59,379 nt of DNA from ANME-2 cluster archaeon (lineage in GTDB: Archaea; Halobacteriota; Methanosarcinia; Methanosarcinales; Methanocomedenaceae), in NCBI GenBank assembly GCA_014237145.1, contig JAAXOC010000003.1, forward strand, positions 1 to 59,379, written 5' to 3'. The notes beneath the pieces are model-generated. The model did not search any database and was not told where the DNA came from. It worked only from the letters and a program-made list of their open reading frames with translations. The translations under genes and the position numbers were made by a program. This document shows positions 35,457 to 45,465 of this stretch, in pieces; positions within the stretch are counted from its first letter, which is position 1; every line of letters starts with the position of its first letter.

Positions 35457-36383
35457 TTATATCAAGAACCCGGTTTCGCTCTTAGTCTTGATATCCACCA
35501 GGATAAAATTCTTCATATTACTGCGCCTGATATCAGCAATATCCTTCAACTTGACACCTTCCACAAATGAAACTTCACCGACCTGCTCATGGAACTCATC
35601 AAAATCCAGCTTGACCTTTAAACCTCTCAATCTAAGTGTAATAGGCAAAGGAGACAATACTTCATTGATCGCAGACACCTGGTCTTCTATTTCTTTTTTC
35701 ACCCTTGGTGGCATAACAGAAAGTAAGTCCTTACCAATCTCTTCCCGTTCTTTATCAAATATCTCGCCAACAACATCTACCACCCGGTCCATGGCAAACA
35801 TCTCTTCCCCTTTTCGCAGCCTGTGGGCAATACGGCCCAGGTTACTCACATAAACATCCCCATTAGGTATATCTGCAATATCTATCTCTGGAGCCCCTGT
35901 TACCACTATGGGAATATCGATACCTTCGAACAACTTTGGCTTGCTATCTGTGATACAGTGTTTGAAATTACCAAAAACATATACTGCCACATCATGCTCA
36001 TTGATCAGTTCACGCTCATGTGCAGATATCTGGCACGTCCTAGCGCCCACGCCCCGGGCCAGCCCTACCATATTGGTCTTTGCACCTTTGCGGCGCAAAA
36101 ACTCGGCAATATCACAGTCCGGGTGTGGCAGGTGATGGTATGCAAGTGTTGGTGCCACAACAGCGATCTCTGTACCGGATAGAGGTGCACGGGTTAACAC
36201 ACCCAGCAATTTCTTTGTCATATCCTCAACAAGCCCGGTATCCTTGATCGGAACCAGCATTATGATGACAACTTCAGTCTGCATTATATTCTTCTGGAGA
36301 ATATAACCCCCCAGGTCCTCTACCAGCTCTTCGATCAGGTTATGTTTATAGACCCCACCTTCATACATCATTGGTTCAAGCAT
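35457..36383 (-). CDS. Methanogenesis marker protein 7 (MCR activation complex)
   Basis: A 308-residue protein, from ATG 36383 with GAGGTGGGG just upstream (a start five codons earlier is less likely). Segments such as VGLARGVGARTCQISAHERE and VFGNFKHCITDSK carry conserved cysteines. It is found only in organisms with MCR, and Mmp7 is a component of the complex that reductively activates MCR together with McrC, Mmp17, Mmp3 and A2, where complex metal-sulfur clusters are bound. It overlaps mmp17 by 8 bases and is the last gene of the operon. Confidence 0.9.
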   Translation of the reverse strand: MLEPMMYEGGVYKHNLIEELVEDLGGYILQKNIMQTEVVIIMLVPIKDTGLVEDMTKKLLGVLTRAPLSGTEIAVVAPTLAYHHLPHPDCDIAEFLRRKGAKTNMVGLARGVGARTCQISAHERELINEHDVAVYVFGNFKHCITDSKPKLFEGIDIPIVVTGAPEIDIADIPNGDVYVSNLGRIAHRLRKGEEMFAMDRVVDVVGEIFDKEREEIGKDLLSVMPPRVKKEIEDQVSAINEVLSPLPITLRLRGLKVKLDFDEFHEQVGEVSFVEGVKLKDIADIRRSNMKNFILVDIKTKSETGFLI

Positions 36384-36981
36384 TGAGCCCCACCTCATGC
36401 AGCAATTGATCGCGCATACTTACAGCCCTGTCCTTCCAATCCTGTTTAATTGGATCCTCGGAAGCCACGAAAAGAATATATTCATCTGTCAGTTGATGGT
36501 ACCTGACCCTGAAACCCTCCGGAATGATCCTCAACATTGCATCAACGATCCTGTCATTGATCTCCTGAACTTTTTCATCAATCACCATGTCTCCAAGCAA
36601 ATCAACCTCAGTCATATAATCCGGAGTTTCCACAACGATCGTCGTTCTTTCCTCTTGTGAGATATTGCCCCTGCCATAGCGTTCCCACAATTTATTCAGC
36701 AGTTGAGGTATATAAGCTTCCTTGTGAAGGAAAATTAACACTTCAGATTTACCGTATCCGCCAATCTCCAGGTCAGCGAAATCACTAATTTTAACAGACG
36801 GTATTCCTTTCTTGCGCAGACCAAGGAAAATGAATACGGGTTCGGTCACATCCACAAAAGCCCTGACCTTCAAAAGAACTCTGCCCAGCGCCAGGTCGGA
36901 CAGTACATCTATTATCACTCTCCTATAGATATCTGCACCTACTTCTTCCGGTGATTCCACGGTTATTGTATCATCTTCCAT
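36376..36981 (-). CDS. Methanogenesis marker protein 17 (MCR activation complex)
   Basis: A 201-residue soluble protein with no cysteine at all. It begins MEDDTITVESPEEVGADIYR and contains GGYGKSEVLIFLHKEAYIPQ. It matches the marker 17 family by content and order in the conserved block mmp3-6-5-15-17-7. Mmp17 is part of the MCR activation complex with Mmp7, Mmp3, McrC and A2. Without cysteines it cannot itself hold an iron-sulfur cluster by thiolates, so a structural role is likely. It follows mmp15 by 21 bases and overlaps mmp7. Confidence 0.9.
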   Translation of the reverse strand: MEDDTITVESPEEVGADIYRRVIIDVLSDLALGRVLLKVRAFVDVTEPVFIFLGLRKKGIPSVKISDFADLEIGGYGKSEVLIFLHKEAYIPQLLNKLWERYGRGNISQEERTTIVVETPDYMTEVDLLGDMVIDEKVQEINDRIVDAMLRIIPEGFRVRYHQLTDEYILFVASEDPIKQDWKDRAVSMRDQLLHEVGLNA

Positions 36982-37002
36982 CTATATGACTCCCCGGCGG
37001 GT

Positions 37003-38244
37003 CTATTTATCAATAAAACCTGAAACCAGTAATGCCGCACCCACAGCACCGATGTACTGGGAATGCGGTGGTACCGTAACCTTGATCTTTAGCAGTTCCT
37101 CCATGGCCTTGGGTACACCCTCGATAAGCGATGACCCGCCTACCATTATCAACGGTTCCTTTACGTCGATCTCCTGCAATTGCTGCTCAAATACCTGTTC
37201 CACTACACTATAACAGGCGGCCGCTGCCACATCCTCCTGGGCTGAGCCTTTTGCAAGGGAATTGACCAGGCTCTGTATGCCGAACACTATGCAGTAACTG
37301 TTCATTTCCACATTCTGCTGCATTCCCTTAACAGCCAGATCGCCCAGTTCTGTTATATCCACACCCAGTCGCTTTGAAGTCATCTCCAGGAACCGGCCTG
37401 ATGCCCCGGCACAAATACCGCCCATAGTGAACATACCAGGGATACCATCCTGCACGGCGATGGCCTTATTGTCCATACCTCCAATATCTATGACAGTGGA
37501 CGGTCCATGCTGACTGTTGGCAAGATAGACCGCTCCTTTTGAGTTGACAGTGATCTCTTCCTGGACCAGGTCTGCATTGAACTCTTCGCTCAGCAGGAAC
37601 CTTCCGTAACCGGTAACACCTATGGCCTGTATCTCATCCCTGGTAATACCCGCCTCAACCAGGGCTTTGTCAAGTGCCTCACTGGCGCTTTCCACCACCT
37701 TGATGGTGGGAACCCAACCTGTGCCTATAATCTGATCATCCTTCATTATCACGGCCTTGGTGGTAGTCGACCCCGAATCGATGCCAGCGGTCAAACCTTC
37801 CTGCTTCTCCCTGGCAAGCAAGCTGCGACGCCTGGCAGTAGTGGTCAGTGCTTCCAGTCTGGTAAGTAGGGTACTTGACGTTGTACGTTCAGTAAACGAA
37901 TAACTGATGACAGGAATCTTCGAGTTGGCATAAATATACCTGCGAATCTCATTTCGCACCAGGGCACCTTCGGCACACCTGAAGCATGAAGCGATCAATA
38001 CGGCATCAGCCATGGTCTTTCCTTCCACAATTGATTTTGCCCTTGCCATCATCAATTTCAGGTCAGGGCTTGCCACCTTGAACCCGAAATTTTCCTCAAC
38101 ATTCTGGACGTCCTCTATGGATATCTCAGGAAAGAAGATTTCAGCATTGACTACATTAGCAGCAGTATCTATCTCTTTCTGGATACCACTGTATTCACTA
38201 CCACAGGAAAGCTGGGCAATCTTGACAAGATTTTCTTTTGCCAT
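37003..38244 (-). CDS. Methanogenesis marker protein 15 (activase-like ATPase)
   Basis: A 413-residue protein from ATG 38244 (GGGGGAT upstream; 1 base after the mmp5 stop). Residues 1-125 are a unique domain ([36 protein letters not shown]). Then comes an ASKHA-fold ATPase of the BcrA/BadF/HgdC activase type: [49 protein letters not shown] and [18 protein letters not shown]. In activases the two conserved cysteines of a homodimer hold one [4Fe-4S] cluster and ATP hydrolysis drives low-potential electron transfer; both positions have Cys here. It probably contributes ATP-driven reduction to MCR maturation, but is not an established part of the activation complex. Confidence 0.9.
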   Translation of the reverse strand: MAKENLVKIAQLSCGSEYSGIQKEIDTAANVVNAEIFFPEISIEDVQNVEENFGFKVASPDLKLMMARAKSIVEGKTMADAVLIASCFRCAEGALVRNEIRRYIYANSKIPVISYSFTERTTSSTLLTRLEALTTTARRRSLLAREKQEGLTAGIDSGSTTTKAVIMKDDQIIGTGWVPTIKVVESASEALDKALVEAGITRDEIQAIGVTGYGRFLLSEEFNADLVQEEITVNSKGAVYLANSQHGPSTVIDIGGMDNKAIAVQDGIPGMFTMGGICAGASGRFLEMTSKRLGVDITELGDLAVKGMQQNVEMNSYCIVFGIQSLVNSLAKGSAQEDVAAAACYSVVEQVFEQQLQEIDVKEPLIMVGGSSLIEGVPKAMEELLKIKVTVPPHSQYIGAVGAALLVSGFIDK

Positions 38245-38245
38245 A

Positions 38246-38695
38246 TCACTTATCCCCCTTTCCAAGTCCGTCTGTAAAATCATGTATCATATGCACAAAT
38301 GCCTTTGCATCCTCTTCAGTGCGGGGATAATTCAGTTCCAGTATGGGTATATTCTTTGTCCTGACCAAAAAGTTTACAAGCTCATTGGTGCGGGCGCAGC
38401 CCATACATCCGAAGGCTATGTCTGGCTCCATGACAATAACGGCTGCCTCGGCCTCCTCGAGCAATGGACCAAGCAGCGCCATCCTGCCCCTTACACCGGA
38501 AGGTACTTCAACAGCAGCATATTTCAGTCCGATCTTCGGGTCTTCGGGTGTAATATTAATTGGCGGCGAATCCAGTCCTGCCGTACGGATTTTTTTCCCG
38601 ACCTCCCGCATTACAGCAAGAGGTTCATGACCGAACCTGTCTATAAGGTCTGATAAAATCAGACTGTTGCTGGGGTAAATAAAAACCTTAACCAT
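38246..38695 (-). CDS. Methanogenesis marker protein 5
   Basis: From ATG 38695 (GAGGTTATC upstream) a 149-residue protein: [20 protein letters not shown] ... [20 protein letters not shown] ... [15 protein letters not shown]. The [10 protein letters not shown] motif suggests a metal or iron-sulfur ligand set. An upstream extension into MKKRLHSPNEVIK is rejected because it overlaps the mmp6 end. The function is unknown; it is restricted to MCR-bearing archaea and lies between mmp6 and mmp15 with hardly any gap, so it is likely needed with them. Confidence 0.9.
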   Translation of the reverse strand: MVKVFIYPSNSLILSDLIDRFGHEPLAVMREVGKKIRTAGLDSPPINITPEDPKIGLKYAAVEVPSGVRGRMALLGPLLEEAEAAVIVMEPDIAFGCMGCARTNELVNFLVRTKNIPILELNYPRTEEDAKAFVHMIHDFTDGLGKGDK

Positions 38696-38705
38696 CTTGA
38701 TAACC

Positions 38706-39149
38706 TCATTTGGACTGTGCAACCTCTTTTTCAATAATGTCTTTGAATGTTTCTATGTGTATGGGTAAAGACCTGGTCATTTTCGTTCCCTTGCCCTCCC
38801 CTCTCTCGATCTCTTCAAGTGCTGAAGTAATATATGGCAAAAACGGAAATTCAAGCTCGTGCTGATGGAACCCGGGTTTGGGTCCACCTCCCCGCCCGAC
38901 CCTGCAGCGGTACGGATCGCCAGGCGGCACACCCCTTTCCTTAATAAATATCCGGTTGGGGTCAAGACTCCGCATCTCCCTGGCAACTTCATCTACTACA
39001 GACCTTTTTCCCTCGATAATAAGACCAAAACAAGTCTCTTTTACTGTGATATCAGCCTTGCTTTCATATATCCTGATAACAAGATCGCTGGGAAGGGTAA
39101 AGGTGGAGTGCAGGACTATCATTTTACTTATAATATCATCATCGTTCAT
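38706..39149 (-). CDS. Methanogenesis marker protein 6
   Basis: The 147-residue protein (MNDDDIISKMIVLHSTFTLP ... FIKERGVPPGDPYRCRVGRG ... IHIETFKDIIEKEVAQSK) matches the marker 6 family in size and position. A glycine/proline-rich loop (GRGGGPKPGFHQHELEFPFL) with one conserved Cys and His pair is the most striking segment. It is unique to MCR-containing archaea and of unknown role. Its start overlaps the end of mmp3 by 11 bases, indicating translational coupling. Confidence 0.9.
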   Translation of the reverse strand: MNDDDIISKMIVLHSTFTLPSDLVIRIYESKADITVKETCFGLIIEGKRSVVDEVAREMRSLDPNRIFIKERGVPPGDPYRCRVGRGGGPKPGFHQHELEFPFLPYITSALEEIERGEGKGTKMTRSLPIHIETFKDIIEKEVAQSK

Positions 39150-40689
39150 CCTTTTCTACCTCCGTGACATATATCACATCTCCCTGTTTGACCCCATCCA
39201 GTTTTTCAATATCCCGGACAATTCCAATTATATTAGTAGCATGGAACTTCTCGCCAGTGGGACCATACCGATTATCATCAAAGGATTTTGTACCGATCAG
39301 ACCGTACTGATTTGACGCCTGGTTGGTCACGCCAACTTCACCTGACAGAACCACATCCTTTGGAGTATTTTCAGGCATGATCTCCTTGTATCCCTCTACC
39401 CTTTTGATGGTCTTGAAAATAGTAGTATTCTCATATGTGAAATGTACAGGCAAAGGTGCTATCGGACGATCTTTCAACCTGAGTGCATGTTGGAAATATT
39501 CAATGGTGATCGGTGCCTTATCTTGGTAAAAATTGATGTGTAACAATTGTTTGGGTGGAATACATAACACAGAAACTTTTTTCGCTTCAATAATTTGCAT
39601 TGTGGTAAAGGGTAGTTGTTCAACAACAATGGCATCCTCAGCCATATAACCATCAAATGTGATCTCAAGTCCTTTTTGCTCTGCCAGTGCTTTTGCTTCA
39701 TCGATCTTCATGCCCTGGAACATGATCCTTTCAGGCGAGACCCTTACTTCCAGTTTGTTCCCTTTTTCTGCCAGCTTGATAAGCTGGATTCCCTTATTGA
39801 CGTTTCCCACGATCGAATGCACCATACTACTGGGCCGGTCCTCCTTATAAATAAAAATACGTCCCAATCCCGAACCCTTGTTTCGCACTGCAACAGCACC
39901 TTCAGACCTGGAATCTAGGGACTCGAAGGGACAATCTTCACCATTTAATAGGTTGTCTACTACGTAGGAACTGGAGATGTCGTCCACTTTGATTATTCCG
40001 TCACCCATCAGTCCAAGGAAATGTTCAGCACCATAAGGTGCATCCTTCCTGAGTTCGATTGAAAGGTAGGTGAATATCTTCATCCCATTTTCGAGAGGAG
40101 TATTCATGTCGGTGGTGGTAATCTTATCAGTTAGTGTTTCCCACCGTATGACAGGCTCTATCTTGTTGATTGTGTCCCCCTGTTCCAGTTTCGCAATTAT
40201 ATTCTTGCCACTTATAACCCTTGCAAAGACACCTCCGTCAGCTGGTGAACCATGGGATGCAGTATGACGGTTCTTTGATACTACTATATATGTATTTTTT
40301 GCATCATATCCCCCTGCCCCGAATACCAGGTCATATCTCTGGTAATCAAAGGTTCCCCTATCCGGTGTGATATTGGTAGGAATGGGGCCAAAAGCCAGTG
40401 CATCGATAGTGGCCCAGTGGGCACGTAATTGTTTTCCTACAATTTGACTAAGCCAGGTGGACACCAGTTCAGGTTTTTCAGGGTCTACCTCTATCTTGAA
40501 TTCGCCTTTGTTTGTCTGGACACTGTACTCGGTGGTCTGTTCCTCTTTCTCTTCGCCACCTTTTACAATGCCTATCGTTGCCCTGCTAATGCAGGAAGTT
40601 TGTGTTTTAGTGAGAAGACCGCCAAGAGATGCCCCTTCTTCTATTTCAACAGAGACCTCGTTCAGTTCTACAGTGATAGTGCTTGTCAA
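39139..40689 (-). CDS. Methanogenesis marker protein 3 (MCR activation complex)
   Basis: A 516-residue protein starting from TTG 40689, with a very strong GGAGGAGG 4 bases upstream that decides this start (MTSTITVELNEVSVEIEEGA). Middle segments FAGGYDAKNT-like FGAGGYDAKNTYIVVSKNRH and TASHGSPADGGVFARVISG resemble cyclophilin-like folds, and the C-terminus ends with TGEKFHATNIIGIVRDIEKL. Mmp3 belongs to the MCR activation complex with Mmp7, Mmp17, McrC and A2. It is the first gene of the mmp3-6-5-15-17-7 operon. Confidence 0.9.
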   Translation of the reverse strand: MTSTITVELNEVSVEIEEGASLGGLLTKTQTSCISRATIGIVKGGEEKEEQTTEYSVQTNKGEFKIEVDPEKPELVSTWLSQIVGKQLRAHWATIDALAFGPIPTNITPDRGTFDYQRYDLVFGAGGYDAKNTYIVVSKNRHTASHGSPADGGVFARVISGKNIIAKLEQGDTINKIEPVIRWETLTDKITTTDMNTPLENGMKIFTYLSIELRKDAPYGAEHFLGLMGDGIIKVDDISSSYVVDNLLNGEDCPFESLDSRSEGAVAVRNKGSGLGRIFIYKEDRPSSMVHSIVGNVNKGIQLIKLAEKGNKLEVRVSPERIMFQGMKIDEAKALAEQKGLEITFDGYMAEDAIVVEQLPFTTMQIIEAKKVSVLCIPPKQLLHINFYQDKAPITIEYFQHALRLKDRPIAPLPVHFTYENTTIFKTIKRVEGYKEIMPENTPKDVVLSGEVGVTNQASNQYGLIGTKSFDDNRYGPTGEKFHATNIIGIVRDIEKLDGVKQGDVIYVTEVEKDER

Positions 40690-40740
40690 TAATCCTCCTC
40701 CATGTGAAACATCTACTGTATAATGTTAATGAGTAATACT

Positions 40741-40750
40741 ACTTAAATAA
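40741..40750 (-). promoter_or_regulatory. Candidate TATA box of the mmp operon
   Basis: On the minus strand, TTATTTAAGT lies about 52 bases upstream of the mmp3 start, in a 128-base gap between atwA and mmp3. It resembles an archaeal TATA box; the transcription start is not known. Confidence 0.45.
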
Positions 40751-40817
40751 TGCAACAGGACAATACTACAGTAGAATCACCCTGATTACCAATATTATTC
40801 GTATTTGTTTGAACAAA

Positions 40818-42440
40818 CTATAAATCTTTTGATATCCCTTCAAGTGCCTCTTCTCTTTCATCTCTTGTCAGATGGCTCAGCACCTCTGAAGTTTCACCGA
40901 TATCTACTATCTTGCCGAGTCTCATAAGTGCTGCCCTGTCGCATACCTCGGCAACGAAATCCATATCATGGGATACAATAACAAAAGTCTCACCCAATGT
41001 TTCCCTTGCGTGTAGAATGGATTTGGAAACCTCAATCTTTGTAATAGGGTCCATGGTACCTGTGGGTTCATCAAATACCAGTATTCTGGGCTCCTTCATT
41101 AATACTTGTGCCATCGCTACCCTGTGATTCTCACCTTCACTGAGTTCGTTAGGCATTTTTTGCAGTATGTCAGTGGCTTTATTCTCAGAAAATCCTGCAG
41201 TCATCAGGGTTTGGATAGCCTTGCGTTCTCCCAGTTCGTGTGGAAGTTCAAGACCAATTGACTCGGTCAGGTTATCCACTACATTCCTGTGAGGATACAG
41301 GCTGTATTCCTGGTGAAGCATACCAACATATTTGGTGGCCCTTCCCTTACCATTTGGACCCAATACAGTCATATCCACCCAATCATCTCCTATCTTGATG
41401 TGTATATCACCAGTAGTGGGTTGTAAAAGACCTGTAATTATCTTGGATGTGGTAGTCTTGCCTGCGCCGCTTACTCCTATCAGGCCAAAAATCTCTCCTT
41501 CCCTTACCTCAAAGTCTATATCATTAACAGCATTGACTACACCTCTATCAAGTGAGAAATATTTCATCTTGAGGCCTTTAGCCTTGATAATTAAATCCCC
41601 CAAAGCGTAATCATGTTTCTCGATTACAGAGGCTTCTTTCATGAATGTGGAACAAACCTCTTTTGGATCACCCTGGGCTACTATCTCCCCATCTTCTAAG
41701 AGTATTGCCGTATCTGACAGCTCTTCAATAACGTGGGGCCAGTGTGAAGTAATGATAAGGGACATATTATACTGTTTCACAGAGTTCATTATACTATTAT
41801 GAACAAGTTCGGCTGTTTTCGGGTCAAGTGTACCTGTAGGTTCATCGGCCAGTAGCATCATGGGATCCTTGACAAGCTGTCTTGCCAGTACTACCCGCTG
41901 TTTCTCACCACCGCTTAACTCCCTGGCAATATGCATCATACGGTGAGACAGGTTTACCTGATCCAGCAGGTCGGCAGCTTTATGAATAGCTGAAGGCCCT
42001 TTTTCCCCGATCTCGTTAAGTGCATTCATCACGTTTACTATGACCCTGTCATCGCCGTATAGTGCAAATGTACGCTGCAGCATAATAGCAAGCCGCCGGG
42101 ATATGTCTCTTCTGACGGGATCGTGGAGTGGAAGTGTTACAAAATCTGCAACTATTTCTTTCAGTTCACTATCACATTTTTTGCAGGAATTGCCTGCATG
42201 ACTTGCGGGTTCGATCTGGCCGCAGGATTCGCAACGGGCTACATGGTATAGTAGCTGTCCTGAGATACGGTCGAATTTTTCCACACCTCTCAGGACGTGC
42301 ATCAGGATTGATTTCCCTGAACCGCTTTTTCCAAGTACTCCAATAGCTTCGCCTTCATTGATCGTCAGATTTATATTTTTCAATACATCAACATCATCAA
42401 AGCCTACCGATAAGTCCTTAATTTCAATAAAAACTGACAT
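40818..42440 (-). CDS. atwA: MCR system component A2 (AtwA), double ABC ATPase
   Basis: A 540-residue protein with two ABC ATPase domains. Domain 1: Walker [20 protein letters not shown], signature [15 protein letters not shown], Walker [14 protein letters not shown]. Domain 2: [52 protein letters not shown] zinc ribbon ([20 protein letters not shown]) is inserted early in domain 1, as in the family. A2 hydrolyses ATP to drive activation of the Ni(I) cofactor F430 of MCR. It sits just upstream of the mmp operon with its own TATA-like element, on the same strand. Confidence 0.93.
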   Translation of the reverse strand: MSVFIEIKDLSVGFDDVDVLKNINLTINEGEAIGVLGKSGSGKSILMHVLRGVEKFDRISGQLLYHVARCESCGQIEPASHAGNSCKKCDSELKEIVADFVTLPLHDPVRRDISRRLAIMLQRTFALYGDDRVIVNVMNALNEIGEKGPSAIHKAADLLDQVNLSHRMMHIARELSGGEKQRVVLARQLVKDPMMLLADEPTGTLDPKTAELVHNSIMNSVKQYNMSLIITSHWPHVIEELSDTAILLEDGEIVAQGDPKEVCSTFMKEASVIEKHDYALGDLIIKAKGLKMKYFSLDRGVVNAVNDIDFEVREGEIFGLIGVSGAGKTTTSKIITGLLQPTTGDIHIKIGDDWVDMTVLGPNGKGRATKYVGMLHQEYSLYPHRNVVDNLTESIGLELPHELGERKAIQTLMTAGFSENKATDILQKMPNELSEGENHRVAMAQVLMKEPRILVFDEPTGTMDPITKIEVSKSILHARETLGETFVIVSHDMDFVAEVCDRAALMRLGKIVDIGETSEVLSHLTRDEREEALEGISKDL

Positions 42441-42522
42441 TTATCTCTCCTCTTGTATAGGTTTACTAGTATGGTTATTTAACCGAATAATATAGTACAT
42501 GTCCTAAACACAACCGTAATAC

Positions 42523-42532
42523 ATTATATACA
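42523..42532 (-). promoter_or_regulatory. Candidate TATA box of atwA
   Basis: TGTATATAAT on the minus strand, about 85 bases before the atwA start, matches an archaeal TATA element, preceded by a purine-rich base set. A GAGGAG ribosome binding site lies immediately before ATG 42440. Confidence 0.5.
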
Positions 42533-42669
42533 AATCGCTTACAATTCTTTAGTACTATATAAGTGCATATATTTGTGATACTACATTGATACAATCAATA
42601 CATAAATATAACGATAATACATTAAGGTGGAAATGTTAGCAATGAAACGTATTGTACATCCCATGGATA

Positions 42670-44595
42670 TTATTTTATTGAGTTGAGTCGTGCTTCAATC
42701 TTCTCTTTGAGAAGGGCGCTGAGGACTTTCCCATCCACACTGCCCCTGAATTCCTTCATAACTTCACCCATTAACGGTCCAACTGCCCCAATACCTCGTT
42801 CTTCTACAAAGTCAATGCGTTGATTTATAATATTTTCCACTATGAGTTCAATGTCTTCAATGCGTTTTTGTCCCAAACCCATATTTTTAGCAATATCTTT
42901 TACATACATTTTCGGGTTTTGTGCAATCCCGATCAACAGATCAGGTATTACTTCTTTAGCAGCACCGCCAGAAACGAATAATTTGAAAACTTCAACATAA
43001 TGATAAGGCTCTACTTTATCTATATCAAATTCATGAGTCAATTCGCTTTCCAGTCTAAGGCTTTCCCGTCTGAGTTTGGTAAGAGTATTCACAAGTGTAC
43101 TTGCAACCAGTGTTGGATCAATACCTGGCACTTCTGCTATAATTAATTCAAATAATTCTAAATGTTTCGAAGCCACAATTCCAGCCAGTTCTTCGTTCAG
43201 TCCCAATTCTTCCATGTATCTGGCTTTCCGTTCCGGTAATAGTTCAGGCAGTTCAATGGAATCCAGCATATCCCTGGGCACCACTACAGATGGCACATCT
43301 GTCTCGGGATACATCCTGGCCGCCCCGGGCAGAGGTCTCATATATGCAGAGTTACCGTCGGGCAGTCCCCTCCTTGTCTCTTCGGGAATGGCCTCCAGTG
43401 CTAAACGTGCCCGTTCGACCACCATTTGCAGGGCACCCTGTGCCCTGTCTTTTCGGTCTGCAACTAATATAACACAGTCCCCGTCCCCGGCACCTACTGC
43501 CTCGCGCACGGTATCCACTTCCTGTTCGGTTATGCCGTATGCAGGCAGTTCATCTGTATGGAATATTCCGCCAACACCTGATTTCTTGGCATAGTCTGAG
43601 AACTCGGTACCCAGCCTTCGCCCTGGCTGTATCTCGCGGCCCACTTGCCCTGCAAAACCCGGCAGGTTCAATGCCAGTACAACACCACGCTTTATTGCTT
43701 TTTTAATGACCTTTGACTGGGTTTGGGTGAACAGGTGTGTGACATTGACAATATCCCCTGGAACCGAAGCATTACCGGATTGCAGTTTTTCCATAATGTC
43801 AAGCAGGTTCACCTGCCGCTCCACTTCCTGCTCCACAATGGTCTCGATAAGGTCCAGGGCCTGCACACCCTTGATCTCTACCCGTGCGCCCCTGGCAATG
43901 GAGATGTTCACGTCCTGCCTGATCGTTCCCAGGCCACGCTTGACCCTGCCTGTAGAGCGCAGCAGCATGCCTATGGTCTCTGCCACTTCCCTGGCATGGG
44001 CAGGTGATACAATATCGGGGTCGGTCCCGATCTCCACCAGGGGAATGCCCTGTCTGTCAAGTGAATATATTACCCTGTCCACTTTATCCTCCACCCTCTG
44101 GGCAGCATCTTCTTCAAGGCACAGTACACCGACACCCACATTTCCCTGTGTGGTCTCAATGTACCCGCCTGTGGATACCAGGGCAGTACGCTGGAATCCG
44201 GATGTATTGGAACCGTCTATAACGATCTTACGCATTGTAAAGACCTCATCGAACGGGTCCATGTTCATGAGTTTGGCGATCTGTAGTGTGAGGTTAAGTG
44301 CCTCCGGGTTCAACTCCCTGGGCGGTTCCTCGTCATTTTCTACAAGGCATGTTGTATCATAGGCTTTGTAAACGAACTGTTTTGTCAGCATGGCCTCTTC
44401 GGCCGCGGCCCGGTCTACTTCTCCCATTTCGCTGCGGGTGGGACGCAGGTACCTGAAGAACTCGAAATTGGAATCCTCTACATCTCTCAGGACTGTCGGG
44501 CAGCCGCAGAACAGTTTCTCTTTCGTGTTAAGCTGCTGGTGGATCTCAAGACCTGACATCAAGCCCAGTTGTTTATAATCATACTTGCTGCTCAT
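42670..44595 (-). CDS. gatE: Glu-tRNA(Gln) amidotransferase subunit E
   Basis: The 641-residue protein starts MSSKYDYKQLGLMSGLEIHQ followed by QLNTKEKLFCGCPTVL, the GatB/GatE cradle domain. It carries SNTSGFQRTALVSTGGYIET, an inserted AspRS-like (GAD) domain around 280-410, and a C-terminal helical plus YqeY tail (NMGLGQKRIEDIELIVENII; MKEFRGSVDGKVLSALLKEK). GatE with GatD converts Glu-tRNA(Gln) to Gln-tRNA(Gln) and is found only in archaea. GatD is not next to it here. It is cytoplasmic and essential. Confidence 0.95.
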   Translation of the reverse strand: MSSKYDYKQLGLMSGLEIHQQLNTKEKLFCGCPTVLRDVEDSNFEFFRYLRPTRSEMGEVDRAAAEEAMLTKQFVYKAYDTTCLVENDEEPPRELNPEALNLTLQIAKLMNMDPFDEVFTMRKIVIDGSNTSGFQRTALVSTGGYIETTQGNVGVGVLCLEEDAAQRVEDKVDRVIYSLDRQGIPLVEIGTDPDIVSPAHAREVAETIGMLLRSTGRVKRGLGTIRQDVNISIARGARVEIKGVQALDLIETIVEQEVERQVNLLDIMEKLQSGNASVPGDIVNVTHLFTQTQSKVIKKAIKRGVVLALNLPGFAGQVGREIQPGRRLGTEFSDYAKKSGVGGIFHTDELPAYGITEQEVDTVREAVGAGDGDCVILVADRKDRAQGALQMVVERARLALEAIPEETRRGLPDGNSAYMRPLPGAARMYPETDVPSVVVPRDMLDSIELPELLPERKARYMEELGLNEELAGIVASKHLELFELIIAEVPGIDPTLVASTLVNTLTKLRRESLRLESELTHEFDIDKVEPYHYVEVFKLFVSGGAAKEVIPDLLIGIAQNPKMYVKDIAKNMGLGQKRIEDIELIVENIINQRIDFVEERGIGAVGPLMGEVMKEFRGSVDGKVLSALLKEKIEARLNSIK

Positions 44596-44854
44596 GGGTA
44601 TCTAGCTCTCAGGGTGGTGTGTAATGTTGTATAAAACTATTGATGTAGTCGGCACAGTCCCATAATCCAGTTATGTAGTTAAAAGCAGCAATATTATCAC
44701 AGAAATCCGGCTGATGGCGTACAGGGCCGTGGATGCTGCCGGGATTGGTGTGGAGATTTACGAGGGGGTTGGGAGAGTGGGGGGTGATGAGGGCAATACT
44801 TTCACTGCACTTTTGCCATTACTTTTTATTTTACAGCCTCATAAGCAATTCAAC

Positions 44855-45312
44855 ATGCCAAAGGAATTAAGACATGACAGGCATACTGTATCGCGCTTAC
44901 GGACCACATTGTGTTTTCTCCCAAGTACAGGGGCAAGGTGCTGGTTGGCTATGTGGCCATGTTGGCTGAGGCGATTATCAGGAAGACCTGTAAGGAGCTT
45001 GATATTAAGATTATTGATATGTCAGTAAGTAGTGATCACATCCATATTTTTATTCAATATCCACCAAAGTATTCCGTAAGTTTTATTGCAAAGAGGCTCA
45101 AAGGTATAACCAGCAGGATATTGCGCCAGGAATTCCCTGAAATTAAGGAATGGTGCAAGAAGAGTTTATGGGCTCCAAGTTGCTATCGTGGAAGTGTTGG
45201 GCATGGCTGGGAAGTTGTTGAGAAATATATCGCCGGACAAGATAGAAAATCGTGATGCGGAGTATTATAAACAGGCCCTGGACTTAAGTCCGGGGTATAG
45301 GTGACTTCATAG
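44855..45312 (+). pseudogene. IS200/IS605-type transposase TnpA, frameshifted, with right end
   Basis: ATG 44855 opens MPKELRHDRHTVSRL. A missing base near 44900 shifts the frame into DHIVFSPKYRGKVLVGYVAM. The rest shows the Y1 transposase features: SSDHIHIFIQYPP (the His-x-His metal pair), and SCYRGSVGHGWEVVEKYIAG. It ends at 45255, and the right-end hairpin with ACTTAAGTCCGGGGTATAGG follows to about 45312. It is inactive unless the single-base loss is an assembly error. Confidence 0.8.
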
Positions 45313-45465
45313 GCGTTCTTATGCTCCCAGAAGGGGATAGAAAACCAAAACAATGTCTTCAAAGCTGGAAATCAGGCGCGTATAAATATATGATATAATT
45401 TTGCTAAGTTGTCCACAAAGTATTAAATAACAGGTCAATATACCTTAAATATGGGGTGAATTTTT

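Noticed and set aside
44714-45028. Plus-strand frame MAYRAVDAAGIGVEIYEGVG...
   Set aside because: Its second half is the wrong frame of the IS200 transposase relic; the first half matches nothing known.
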